In this document: positions 53,730 to 62,229 of the stretch, in pieces
How positions within the stretch are numbered: the first letter of the stretch is position 1
Layout of the letters: each line of letters opens with the position of its first letter
Assembly (NCBI RefSeq): GCF_020073745.1
Contig: NZ_JAIRAU010000008.1
Span: 1-64,000, forward strand
Direction of reading: 5' to 3'
Source of the DNA: Nannocystis pusilla
GTDB lineage: Bacteria; Myxococcota_A; Polyangia; Nannocystales; Nannocystaceae
Length of the DNA stretch: 64,000 nt
Program-made: the position numbers and the translations under genes
Notes under the pieces: model-generated
What the model was told of the DNA's origin: nothing
What the model saw: only the letters and a program-made list of their open reading frames with translations
The model's database searches: none

Positions 53730-55451
53730 ATGCAAAAGCGATGGGTGGGGTGGGGGTTCCTGCTGTCGGGCTGCTTCTTCGACGCGATCGGCAATCCAGG
53801 CGCGGCCACGGACACGACGACGTCGAGCGAGACGTCGACCACCGAGCCGACCCTGTCGACCGGGCCGACGACGACCACCAGCCCCGGCGAGCTGTGCGGC
53901 GACTACCAGCTGGACGTCGGCGAGGAGTGCGACCAGGGCCCGAGCGGCAACGGTGTGTGCACCCCTGCATGCAAGTTCAACGTCTGCGGCGACGGCTACA
54001 CCGGCGCCGGCGAGTCGTGCGAGGGCGACGTCGAGGGCTGCGTCAACTGCAAGCTGACCTCGTGCGGCGACGGCGACCTCGACGCCGGCGAGGACTGCGA
54101 CGACGGCAACGCCGACGAGACCGACGCCTGCCTCACCACCTGCAAGAACGCCGGCTGCGGCGACAGCTTCGTCCAGGCCGGCGTCGAGGCGTGCGACGAC
54201 GGCAACAACCTCGACAACGACGGCTGCGTCGCCGGCTGCGTGATGGCGACGTGCGGTGACGGCCACGTGTGGCAGGGCGTCGAGCACTGCGACGACGGCA
54301 ATCAGGTCGACAGCGACGACTGCCCCAACAGCTGCGGCCCGCCCGGCTGCGGCGACGGCACCGTGTCGCCCGGCGAGGAGTGCGACGACGGCAACGGGGT
54401 CAACGACGACGGCTGCAGCAACACGTGCAAGAACCCGGTGTGCGGCGACAACATCGTCAATGGCACCGAGGAGTGCGACAACGGCGCGACGAACAACGCC
54501 GACAACGCCGCGTGCACGCTCGCGTGCAAGAACAACATCTGCGGCGACGGCAAGCCGTGGATGGGCATGGAGCAGTGCGACGACGGCAACCAAGTCGACG
54601 ACGACGGATGCACCACCGCGTGCAGCCTGCCGGTATGCGGCGACATGATCGTCCATGTGGGCGAAGAATGCGACGACGGCAACAAGAGCGAGACCGACAG
54701 TTGCCTCAACAATTGCACGAACAACGTCTGCGGCGACGGCAAGCTGCACATGGGCGTCGAACAGTGCGACGACGGCAACACCGACCCGTTCGACGCCTGC
54801 CGCGAGAATTGCCAGAACAACGTCTGTGGCGACGGCTACCTCAACCCCGAGGACGAGGCCTGCGACCACGGCGCGCTCAACGACAACGACTCGAGCAAGG
54901 GCGTGTGCAAGGACAACTGCACCCGCAACGGCTTCCTCGTGTTCGTCAGCTCGAAGTCCTACAACCCGGGCAGCGCTCAGTTCGACTCGATCGCGGCCGC
55001 CGACGCCCGTTGCGCCGAGCTGGCAGCCGCCGACTCGGGCGCGCTCAAGATCAAGGGCAGCGCCTGGAAGGCGTGGCTCGGCGATGGCCAGAACGGGCCG
55101 CAGAACAGCTTTTACCCGAGCTCGATCCCCTATTGCACCTTGCACAACGGCTCAACGGCGAAGATCGCCGACGGCTGGGTCGATCTCATCGACGGCGGCA
55201 TCGACACCGCCATCGACGTCACCGACACCCACCAGGAGCTGCAAGGGACCAACTGCGACGGCAATGTCTTGGTGTGGACCGGCTTGAATGACGACAACAC
55301 ATTCGCCAATCATTGTTCAAAGTGGACGATCAATCTCGGGTCGAGTACCGGCCGCGCCGGCAGTGCCAAGCGCGGCGACGGCGGCTGGACAGATGCTTGT
55401 GACGTCACCTGCGACAAGTCGGCGCGGCTCTACTGCTTCGAGCAGCCGTGA
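53730..55451 (+). CDS. Lipoprotein with DUF4215 (Myxococcus Cys-rich) repeats
   Basis: A 573-residue surface protein: lipobox (GFLLSGC-F), Thr/Ser-rich linker, then ten or so repeats of about 32 residues with the pattern CGDG...GEECDDGN..ddDgC...C (for example CGDGTVSPGEECDDGNGVNDDGCSNTC cut across repeats), and a C-terminal domain of about 150 residues (FLVFVSSKSYNPGSAQFDSIAAADARC... AWKAWLGDG... WTGLNDDNTFANHCSKWT... LYCFEQ) resembling DUF1554/endostatin-like lectin folds. Such proteins are typical of myxobacterial surfaces and probably bind ligands or surfaces; function unproven. Confidence 0.85.
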   Translation: MQKRWVGWGFLLSGCFFDAIGNPGAATDTTTSSETSTTEPTLSTGPTTTTSPGELCGDYQLDVGEECDQGPSGNGVCTPACKFNVCGDGYTGAGESCEGDVEGCVNCKLTSCGDGDLDAGEDCDDGNADETDACLTTCKNAGCGDSFVQAGVEACDDGNNLDNDGCVAGCVMATCGDGHVWQGVEHCDDGNQVDSDDCPNSCGPPGCGDGTVSPGEECDDGNGVNDDGCSNTCKNPVCGDNIVNGTEECDNGATNNADNAACTLACKNNICGDGKPWMGMEQCDDGNQVDDDGCTTACSLPVCGDMIVHVGEECDDGNKSETDSCLNNCTNNVCGDGKLHMGVEQCDDGNTDPFDACRENCQNNVCGDGYLNPEDEACDHGALNDNDSSKGVCKDNCTRNGFLVFVSSKSYNPGSAQFDSIAAADARCAELAAADSGALKIKGSAWKAWLGDGQNGPQNSFYPSSIPYCTLHNGSTAKIADGWVDLIDGGIDTAIDVTDTHQELQGTNCDGNVLVWTGLNDDNTFANHCSKWTINLGSSTGRAGSAKRGDGGWTDACDVTCDKSARLYCFEQP

Positions 55452-55463
55452 CGGGCACGTCCC

Positions 55464-56600
55464 TCACTTGCGCGAGCCGGACATCTGGGCGATGCAGTGG
55501 CCGAGGGCCTCGCGCAGCGTCGCGCGCACGGTGAGCGCGGCGGTCTCGAGCCCGAGCGTCACGATCGTCCGGGCGATGTTGGGGTGGATGCCGGTGATCA
55601 CGCTCTCGGCGCCGAGCAGGCGGACCGCGCGGACCAGGGTCAGCAGGTGGCCGGCGGTGCCGGCGTCGACCTCCTCGACGCCGGTGAGGTCGAGGATGGC
55701 GAAGCGGGCGCGGGTCTTCGCCACCGCCTGCAGCAGGTTGTCCATCAGCTCGGAGGCGCGGCCGCCGTCGATCATGCCGATGATCGGCACCGTCAGCACG
55801 CGGTCCCACACCTCGATGATCGGCGTCGACAGCTCGCGGATCACCTGCTGTTGGTGCTCGATCTGCAGCAGCTTCTCGCGCAATTCCTTCTCGCCCTCGC
55901 GCTGCTCGCTCACGTTGAGCGACAGCCCGACGATCAGCCCGATCGAGCCGTCTTCGCCGCGCACGGGGATCATCCAGTTCTCCCAGCTCTGGCCGTGCAC
56001 CTCGGTGGTGGAGTTCTGCAGCGTGCCCGCGCAGGCGCCGTCGAGCGGCGCGGGGTCGAGCTGGCGGTACAGCTCGCGGATGTTCTGACCGACCAGCGCG
56101 TGCTGCGGCAAGCCGGCGCTCTGCAGCCCCCGGCCCTGGTGGTATGTACATATCCCGTCGGGCTCCATCGTCCAGACGATGATGTTCATGTTCTCGATGA
56201 TCGCCCGCAGCATCGCGCTCTCGAGCCGGAGCTTCGAGTCGAAGGTGGCCCGCTCGCTGATGTCCTGGCCGTAGCAGGCGGCGGACACCACATTGTCCGC
56301 GGCGTCGCGCTCCACCCGGCAGGTCCACTCGCAGGTGACGCGGGCCCCGTCCGCGCGCACGTGCGTGGTCGTGCCCGAGCCGCCCGCCGCCAGCGCGGCC
56401 CAGAAGTCGTCCCTCGCGGCCGGGAGCACGCGCTCGACCTCGGCCCCGGGCGCCGCGTCGGGCGGCAGCGCGAACATCCGCGCGGCGGCCTCGTTCCACA
56501 GCGTGACGCGCCGCTCGCCGTCGAGCTCGATCACCATGAAGGGCGCGCCACGCAGCAGCCGCGCCTCCCGCTCGCCCGCGGAGTTCGAGGGACTCACCAT
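55464..56600 (-). CDS. RsbR-like PAS-PAS-STAS protein, paralog 3, phosphosites missing
   Basis: A 378-residue protein with the same PAS-PAS-coiled coil-STAS order as the tandem pair 9-11 kb away (STPIIEVWDRVLTVPIIGMIDGGRASELMDNLL and DLTGVEEVDAGTAGHLLTLVRAV). At the two positions that carry phosphorylated Thr in Bacillus RsbR it has Gly (IDGG) and Ala (VDAG), so it cannot be phosphorylated in the usual way. The ATG at 56600 starts near the first PAS; 56636 is another option. Convergent with the DUF4215 lipoprotein gene. Confidence 0.85.
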   Translation of the reverse strand: MVSPSNSAGEREARLLRGAPFMVIELDGERRVTLWNEAAARMFALPPDAAPGAEVERVLPAARDDFWAALAAGGSGTTTHVRADGARVTCEWTCRVERDAADNVVSAACYGQDISERATFDSKLRLESAMLRAIIENMNIIVWTMEPDGICTYHQGRGLQSAGLPQHALVGQNIRELYRQLDPAPLDGACAGTLQNSTTEVHGQSWENWMIPVRGEDGSIGLIVGLSLNVSEQREGEKELREKLLQIEHQQQVIRELSTPIIEVWDRVLTVPIIGMIDGGRASELMDNLLQAVAKTRARFAILDLTGVEEVDAGTAGHLLTLVRAVRLLGAESVITGIHPNIARTIVTLGLETAALTVRATLREALGHCIAQMSGSRK

Positions 56601-56821
56601 TTCACGAGTCAAACACGGCGGCGCGCGGGTGTCCACGAGAACCGCGTACGAACCGCGTCCCCGGCGGCGCGCTGGCGCGCGCCGGCGACGGCAATCCTAC
56701 GACCTCGAATACGCCCGATCGCGCGACCATGCACGATCCGCCCACGTCCTCCCCTGAATAGAACGAGCGCGCGGCCCCGGGGGACCGCGCGCTCAATCAT
56801 GCGAGTGCGTGCGACGGCGAC

Positions 56822-58372
56822 CTACTCGGTCGGGCGCTTGGCGGGCTGGCCGTCGGTGTCGAGGACGACCACGCCGCCGCCCCCGAACAGCTTCTCGGTG
56901 GCGATCGCGTCGAGGTCGCCGAGGACCTTGTTGGCGTCGCCGACGACGAGGACGACGAAGTCCTTGGCGCGCAGGTGCTTCTCGGCGGCCTTGCGGACGG
57001 CGGCGATGTCGACCGCGCGCAGGCGCTTCTGGTAGCCGTCGTACCAGTCGAGCGGCAGCCCGTGGAACTTGAGCTGCTGGAACGCGAACAGCGTCGAGGT
57101 GGGCGTGTCGAACTCGGCCGGGAGGGCGAGGAGGGCGCCCTCCTGCACGCGGAACAGCTCGTCGGGCTGGGCGTCGGAGGTGCGCATGGTCGCGATCTCC
57201 TTGGCGATCTCGCGCAGCGACGGGCCGGTCGCGTCGGTGCGGACCTGGCTGCTGGCGGCGAACGTGCTGCCGGCGCGGCGGTAGCCGAAGCCGGCGCGGC
57301 CGCCGTAGGTGTAGCCCTTGTCCTCGCGCAGGTTCATGTTGATCCGGCTGGAGAACGAGCCGCCGAGGATCTCCGCCATCAGGTCGGTGGCCTCGTAGTC
57401 GGCCGCGTTGCGCTTGGGGCCGGCGTGGCCGACGTAGACCGACGACTGCGGCGCGTCCTTGACGTGGACGAAGAACACCGAGCCGAGCCGCGGCTTGGCG
57501 GCCGCGACGTTCGCCTTGGCCGGCGCCTTGCCCTTCCACTCCGGCATGCGCGACGCCAGCTCTTGCTTGATCTCCTCCGGCGTGATCTGGCCGACCACCC
57601 ACAGGCGGGCGCCGCCGGGCTTGAGCTTGGCGACCACCTTGCTGCAGTCCTTGAGCTGGATCGCGTCGATCGTCTTCTCGGTCTCGATGCGGCCGTACGG
57701 GTGGTCTGCGCCCCACAGCAGCGAGCCGAGCACGCGCCCGGCGATCGCGCCCGGGCTGCCCTTGGCCTGGGCGATCGAGGCCTTGCGGCGGTCCTTGAGG
57801 CGCTCGAAGTCGGCCTCGCGCAGGCCCGGCTCGCGCAGCATCTCGGCCAGCAGGTCGAGCGCGGCCGGCAGCTCGCGCTTGAGCGAGCGGACCTGCAGGC
57901 CCGCGGTGTCGGAGCCGGCGAACGAGGAGACGGTGGCGGCGTGGTCGGCGAGCTTCTCCTCCCACGCGACCTTGTCGAGGTTCTTGGTGCCCTCGTCGAG
58001 CAGGTCGAGGCAGATCGAGTGCAGGCCGATCTGGTTCTTCGGGTCGCTGACGTTGCCGAAGTCGAACTCGAAGTTCATCAGCACCGTCGGCAGCTTGTCG
58101 TTGCGGACGAGGTAGACCTCGAGGCCGTTGTCGAGCTTGAACGTCTCGACCTGCGGCAGCTTGAGCTCGGCGACCTGGCCGGCCGTCGGGCGGGTGGCGC
58201 GGAACGGCTCGTCGGGCCAGTTCGCCGGCGGCGGCGCGGCCTCGGTCTCGGTCGGCGTGGTCGCGACCGTCGTCGGCGCCTGCTCGGTCGGCGCCTGGGT
58301 GGCGGGCTGGGGCTTGCACGCGGCGACGGACGCCGACAGGGCCAGGAGGCTCAGCGAAATCGTGGTCTTCAT
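56822..58372 (-). CDS. M16 peptidase-like lipoprotein, non-catalytic partner
   Basis: A 516-residue protein with lipobox (LLALSASVAAC-K) and two M16-type domains (KLPQVETFKLDNGLEVYLVRNDKLPTVLMNFEFDFGNV... and RLGSVFFVHVKDAPQSSVYVGHAG). The HxxEH zinc motif is absent; the corresponding region reads GLHSICLDLLDEGTKNLD. M16 enzymes in bacteria often come as one catalytic and one inactive subunit forming a heterodimer, which fits the gene directly upstream with only four bases between. Lipid-anchored, probably periplasmic. Confidence 0.88.
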   Translation of the reverse strand: MKTTISLSLLALSASVAACKPQPATQAPTEQAPTTVATTPTETEAAPPPANWPDEPFRATRPTAGQVAELKLPQVETFKLDNGLEVYLVRNDKLPTVLMNFEFDFGNVSDPKNQIGLHSICLDLLDEGTKNLDKVAWEEKLADHAATVSSFAGSDTAGLQVRSLKRELPAALDLLAEMLREPGLREADFERLKDRRKASIAQAKGSPGAIAGRVLGSLLWGADHPYGRIETEKTIDAIQLKDCSKVVAKLKPGGARLWVVGQITPEEIKQELASRMPEWKGKAPAKANVAAAKPRLGSVFFVHVKDAPQSSVYVGHAGPKRNAADYEATDLMAEILGGSFSSRINMNLREDKGYTYGGRAGFGYRRAGSTFAASSQVRTDATGPSLREIAKEIATMRTSDAQPDELFRVQEGALLALPAEFDTPTSTLFAFQQLKFHGLPLDWYDGYQKRLRAVDIAAVRKAAEKHLRAKDFVVLVVGDANKVLGDLDAIATEKLFGGGGVVVLDTDGQPAKRPTE

Positions 58373-58376
58373 GGTC

Positions 58377-59906
58377 TCAGCCCTCCTTCGCGGCGGCGGC
58401 GGGGTCGGCCGGCTTGTCGGCTGCGGGCTTCTTCGGCTTGGGCGCCGGCTTGGCGCCCGCGTCGGCCGAGCTGGCCTCCGGAGCAGGTTTCTTCGCGCCT
58501 GTCCCCGAGGACAGCCCGGCAGAAGCCGGCCCAGCGGCCGGGGCGGGAGCGGCCGCCGGCTTGGTGAGGATCTCGGCGTGCGGCTTGACGAGGTACTGGT
58601 TGGCGACCTCGCGGACGCGCTGCGGCGTGACGGCGCGCAGGCGCTGCAGGTAGGTGTTGGCGTAGCCGGGGTCGCGGGCGTAGTGGTTGAAGTACTGCAG
58701 GCGCTCGACGCGGCCCATCACGTCCTCGAGGCCCCACACGAACGACGACTCGGTGCCGACGATGACGCGCTTGAGCTCGGCGTCGCTGATCGGCTCGCGG
58801 AGCAGGCGCTCGAGCTCGCGGCGGATCGTCAGCTCGGCCTTGACCGGGTCCTGGCCGGGCTTGAGGTCGACGATCACGTGGAACACGCCGGAGTGGCCGC
58901 TGCCGGACTGGTAGGACGAGACCGACTGCGCGCTCTTGTCCTCGAGCACCAGCGCCTTGTAGAGGCGGCCCCAGCCGGACGAGCCGAGCACGTCGGACAG
59001 CACCTCGAGCTCGATGTCGCCGCCGCCGAGGCGGGGCGGGCTGTGCCACGCGTAGTGGATGCGGTAGAGGCGGGCGAACGGGTCGTCGAGCTCGCGGCGG
59101 ACCGTCTGGGTCAGCTGCGGCGCGGAGACCTGCTGGTGGGCCGGCTGCGCCAGCTTGGGGAAGCTGCCGAACCACTTGTCGATCAGCGCCTTGGCCTGCT
59201 CCGGCTGGAAGTCGCCGGCGACGGTCAGGGTCGCGTTGCTCGGCACGTACCACTTGCGGAAGAAGCCCTGCACGTCGGCGACGCTGGCGGCCTCGAGGTC
59301 TTCGTGGCGGCCGATCGTCAGGTAGCGGTACGGGTGGCCTTCGGGGTACAGCGCCTCGGCGACGGCGAAGCGCTCGCGGCCGTAGGGCACGTTGTCGTAG
59401 CGCTGGCGCCGCTCGTTGCGGACCACGTCGCGCTGGTTGGCGAGGCTCTTCTCGTCGAGCAGGTCGAGCATGTAGCCCATGCGGTCCGACTCGAGCCAAA
59501 GCGCCGTCTCGAGCTGGTGGCTGGGCACCACCTCGAAGTAATTGGTGCGATCCGAATTGGTGGTACCGTTGATCCCGGTGCCGCCGATCTCTTGCAGGAT
59601 CTTGAAGTGCACGTCGTTGCCGATGTGCTTGGCGCCCTGGAACATCATGTGTTCGAACAGGTGGGCGAAGCCGCTCTTGCCGGGCGTCTCGTCGCCGCTG
59701 CCGACGTGGTACCAGAGATTGGTGACCACCAGCGGCGCGGCCGGGTCGCGGTGCAAGATCACCTCGAGGCCGTTGGGCAGGACGTAGCGTTCGTAGGGGA
59801 TGTCGACCCCTGGCGAGTCCGCGGCGGGCCTCGCAGGTGCCGCCTGGACGGGAGCCGCCGCGCCCAAAAGCAGCGCGAGGGGCAAGAGCAGGTGCCGTGT
59901 GGCCAT
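58377..59906 (-). CDS. M16 family zinc metalloprotease, catalytic subunit
   Basis: A 509-residue secreted protease: signal peptide (LLLPLALLLGAAAPVQA), N-terminal M16 domain with the inverted zinc motif HLFEH at residues 82-86 and downstream Glu in RNERRQRYDNVPYGRERF, inactive second M16 domain, and an Ala/Pro/Lys-rich tail of about 60 residues. The ATG at 59906 has GAGGAG seven bases upstream. The tail contains a perfect 14-bp repeat pair (58499-58514) within codons for AGLSSGTGAKK. Operon with the non-catalytic partner. Confidence 0.92.
   Translation of the reverse strand: MATRHLLLPLALLLGAAAPVQAAPARPAADSPGVDIPYERYVLPNGLEVILHRDPAAPLVVTNLWYHVGSGDETPGKSGFAHLFEHMMFQGAKHIGNDVHFKILQEIGGTGINGTTNSDRTNYFEVVPSHQLETALWLESDRMGYMLDLLDEKSLANQRDVVRNERRQRYDNVPYGRERFAVAEALYPEGHPYRYLTIGRHEDLEAASVADVQGFFRKWYVPSNATLTVAGDFQPEQAKALIDKWFGSFPKLAQPAHQQVSAPQLTQTVRRELDDPFARLYRIHYAWHSPPRLGGGDIELEVLSDVLGSSGWGRLYKALVLEDKSAQSVSSYQSGSGHSGVFHVIVDLKPGQDPVKAELTIRRELERLLREPISDAELKRVIVGTESSFVWGLEDVMGRVERLQYFNHYARDPGYANTYLQRLRAVTPQRVREVANQYLVKPHAEILTKPAAAPAPAAGPASAGLSSGTGAKKPAPEASSADAGAKPAPKPKKPAADKPADPAAAAKEG
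58497..58524. repeat. 14-bp repeat inside the protease's Pro/Ala tail
   Basis: CTGTCC-CCGA-GGACAG at 58499-58514, a perfect 6-bp stem, within a low-complexity C-terminal extension. Confidence 0.7.
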
Positions 59907-60108
59907 TTTCGTCTCCTCGGCCTCGCTTTTCGCGCATCGCCGGCCGCTCCGCAAGAGCAAACGCGGCTCACGGGCGGCGCCGCCGCGGCGACCTTCCTCG
60001 CGCCGACCTGCGAAGCCGGGATCGGGGTCCGGCGGGTGGCGCCATTCGTACGTTGTTTCGCCGGGGCGTCGGACTCGGTCGGGCCTGCGGCGCGTAGTGG
60101 TCTTCGCC

Positions 60109-60687
60109 ATGCGTCGCCGTTCGTTGCTCGCCGCTGCCTGCACTGCGCTGCTCCCCCTGCCTGCCCTGGCGCGGCCGCCCGAGGTCGACGTGGCCGCCAG
60201 CAACGCCGAGCTGTTCGCGCGCCTTCGCGCTCCCGGCGCACCTCTGCGGAATTGGCAGTGGATCGTCGTGCATCACACCGCGGCCGAGTGGGCCACGCTG
60301 GAGGGCATCGACCGCTACCACCGCAAGCGCTTCGGCGACCCGCTCGGGGCCGAGTACCACTTCGTCATCAACAACGGCAAGAAGCGCGCCGCGGGGTTGG
60401 TCGAGGCGGCGCGCTGGCGCTATCAGGAGCCGGCCGCGCACCTGTTCAAGCCGGACAACGCGCCGGCCTCGATCGCCGTGTGTCTGATCGGCAACTTCGA
60501 GGAGCGGCCGCTGCCCGCGCCGATGCTGGACGCCCTCGTCGACCTCACCCTCGCGCTCATGCGCGGGTGCTCGATCCCCGCCGGGCGCGTCAGCACCCAC
60601 CGCGTCGTCGACGAGAAGATGACCCAGTGTCCGGGCAAGCAGTTCCCGCGGGCCGAGTACCTGCGGCGGATCGGCGCGGGGACATGA
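60109..60687 (+). CDS. N-acetylmuramoyl-L-alanine amidase (Amidase_2 / PGRP fold)
   Basis: A 192-residue secreted enzyme: signal peptide (SLLAAACTALLPLPALA), then WQWIVVHHTAAEWATLEGIDRYHRKRFGDPLGAEYHFVINNG and, near the end, VSTHRVVDEKMTQCPGKQFP. The zinc ligands would be the His of VVHHT, the His of THR, and the Cys of QCPG. Cleaves the peptide stem from peptidoglycan glycan chains; probably periplasmic cell-wall turnover or prey-wall lysis. The stop codon lies in the middle of a 14-bp repeat unit (60680-60693). Confidence 0.87.
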   Translation: MRRRSLLAAACTALLPLPALARPPEVDVAASNAELFARLRAPGAPLRNWQWIVVHHTAAEWATLEGIDRYHRKRFGDPLGAEYHFVINNGKKRAAGLVEAARWRYQEPAAHLFKPDNAPASIAVCLIGNFEERPLPAPMLDALVDLTLALMRGCSIPAGRVSTHRVVDEKMTQCPGKQFPRAEYLRRIGAGT

Positions 60688-60707
60688 CCCTTCGGACATA
60701 TCGTTGC
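60680..60707. repeat. 14-bp repeat, 2 units, over a stop codon
   Basis: GGACATGACCCTTC and GGACATATCGTTGC. The amidase stop TGA (60685-60687) is inside the first core. Confidence 0.7.
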
Positions 60708-60736
60708 TCCCCCGGCTTGTGCTATAGCCAGCGGCG

Positions 60737-62134
60737 ATGCTCGCGTCGCTCCGGACCGTCCTCACTCGCGCCACCGACCGCGCCGTCGTTCACGTGACCG
60801 GCGGCGCGCGGCGGCCCGGCGAGCCGCCGATCGTGCGGCCGCGCCTGCCCTTCCTCGGCCACGCGCTCGAGATGGGCCGCGACCTGACCGCGCTGCTGCG
60901 CGAGTGCCAGCGCGAGCACGGCGATGTCTTCACCCTGCTGGTGGCGGGTCGGCGGATGCACTTCATCGTCGACCCGCTGAGTTATCCGCTCGTGCTCAAG
61001 GCCCAGGACAACCTGACCTTCCACGAGATCGGCGACGAGATCGGCTCGCGCGCGTTCGGCTACCGCTCGATCCCCGCCGGCGCCGACCTCGACGCGCTCG
61101 AGGCCCTCTACGGCGAGAACCTCAAGAACGCCGCGCTCGGGCCGTTGACCGCGCGCATGGAGGAGCGCCTGCGGGCCGCGTTCGACCGCCACACCAGCGA
61201 CGACTGGCGCGACGAGGGCCTGTTCGACTTCAGCGCGCGGGTGATCTTCGCCGCCGGCATGGAGACGCTGTTCGGCGACGGCGTGGCGGAGGACGGCGCG
61301 CTCGACGACTTCCGCCGCCAGGACAGGTGGTTCCCGCTGCTGGCCGCGGGCGTGCCGGCGGCCGCGCTGCCGGGGGTGTTGCGGGCGCGCGAGCGGGCGC
61401 TGTGGCGCGTCGACCCGATGCGCCCCGACGCCAGCGCCTTCATCCGCGCGCGTGACCTGCTGCTGGCGAAGATCACCGACCGGCGCAACCGGCAACACTT
61501 TCAGAACGCGATCGTGTGGGCCTCGCAGGCCAACACCTTGCCGGCGGCCTTCTGGACCCTGGCCCACCTGCTCGACAACCCCCCGGCGCGGGCGGCCGTC
61601 ACCGCCGAGGTCGACGCGCGCGGGATCGGCGACCTCAAGCAATTGCCGAAGCTCTACAGCAGCATGTGCGAGTCGCTGCGGCTGTGCAGCGAGTCGCTGA
61701 CGATCCGCCTGGTCCAACGCGACTGCGAGCTGGCGCTCGCCGGCGGCCGGACCATCGCCCTGCGCGCGGGCGACCGCGTGGCCCTGTGCCCGCAGGTCAT
61801 GCACCGCGACCCCGAGATCTTCGAGGACCCCGAGCGGTTCCGCTTCGACCGCTTCCTGTCCGAGGGCGGCGGCCCGCGCCAGTTCAGCCGCCGCGGCCAG
61901 CGCGTCCCGATCCCCCTGATGCCCTACGGCGGCGGCGTCAGCATGTGCCCCGGCCGCTTCCTCGCCAACAACGAGGTCATGCAATTCGCCGGCATCGCCC
62001 TCACCCACCTCGACATCGAGCTCACCGAGCCGGCGCTGCCGCCGCTCGACAAGACCCGCGCCGGCCTCGGCGTGCTGTCGCCGACGCGCGAGGTCCAGTG
62101 CCGCGTCCGCCGGCGCTCGCGCGCCCGTGCCTGA
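60737..62134 (+). CDS. Cytochrome P450, CYP7/CYP8-like
   Basis: A 465-residue P450 starting with a short N-terminus and RLPFLGHALEMGRDLTALLRECQREHGDVFTLLVAGRR. The I-helix reads VWASQANTLPAAFWTLAHLL, with Asn in place of the acid of AGxET, as in the eukaryotic CYP7/CYP8/CYP39 group (sterol 7-alpha-hydroxylase, prostacyclin synthase). ExxR is in ESLRLCSES and the heme-Cys in MPYGGGVSMCPGRFLA. The group often isomerises or hydroxylates sterols and peroxides. Its stop codon begins a seven-unit repeat array. Confidence 0.87.
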   Translation: MLASLRTVLTRATDRAVVHVTGGARRPGEPPIVRPRLPFLGHALEMGRDLTALLRECQREHGDVFTLLVAGRRMHFIVDPLSYPLVLKAQDNLTFHEIGDEIGSRAFGYRSIPAGADLDALEALYGENLKNAALGPLTARMEERLRAAFDRHTSDDWRDEGLFDFSARVIFAAGMETLFGDGVAEDGALDDFRRQDRWFPLLAAGVPAAALPGVLRARERALWRVDPMRPDASAFIRARDLLLAKITDRRNRQHFQNAIVWASQANTLPAAFWTLAHLLDNPPARAAVTAEVDARGIGDLKQLPKLYSSMCESLRLCSESLTIRLVQRDCELALAGGRTIALRAGDRVALCPQVMHRDPEIFEDPERFRFDRFLSEGGGPRQFSRRGQRVPIPLMPYGGGVSMCPGRFLANNEVMQFAGIALTHLDIELTEPALPPLDKTRAGLGVLSPTREVQCRVRRRSRARA

Positions 62135-62229
62135 GCTGACCTTCGGAGCATGTCCGATCGAGCATAACCGATCGAGCATGTCCTGCCGAGCCTGTCCTCA
62201 CGGTCCTGTCCCGACGGACATCTGGCTGC
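62132..62229. repeat. 14-bp repeat array, 7 units, spanning two gene ends
   Basis: TGAGCTGACCTTCG, GAGCATGTCCGATC, GAGCATAACCGATC, GAGCATGTCCTGCC, GAGCCTGTCCTCAC, GGTCCTGTCCCGAC, GGACATCTGGCTGC, exact 14-bp register throughout. The first three bases are the P450 stop codon. Unit 5 contains the stop of the convergent oxidoreductase gene, and units 6-7 encode its last residues (QMSVGTGP). Confidence 0.88.
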
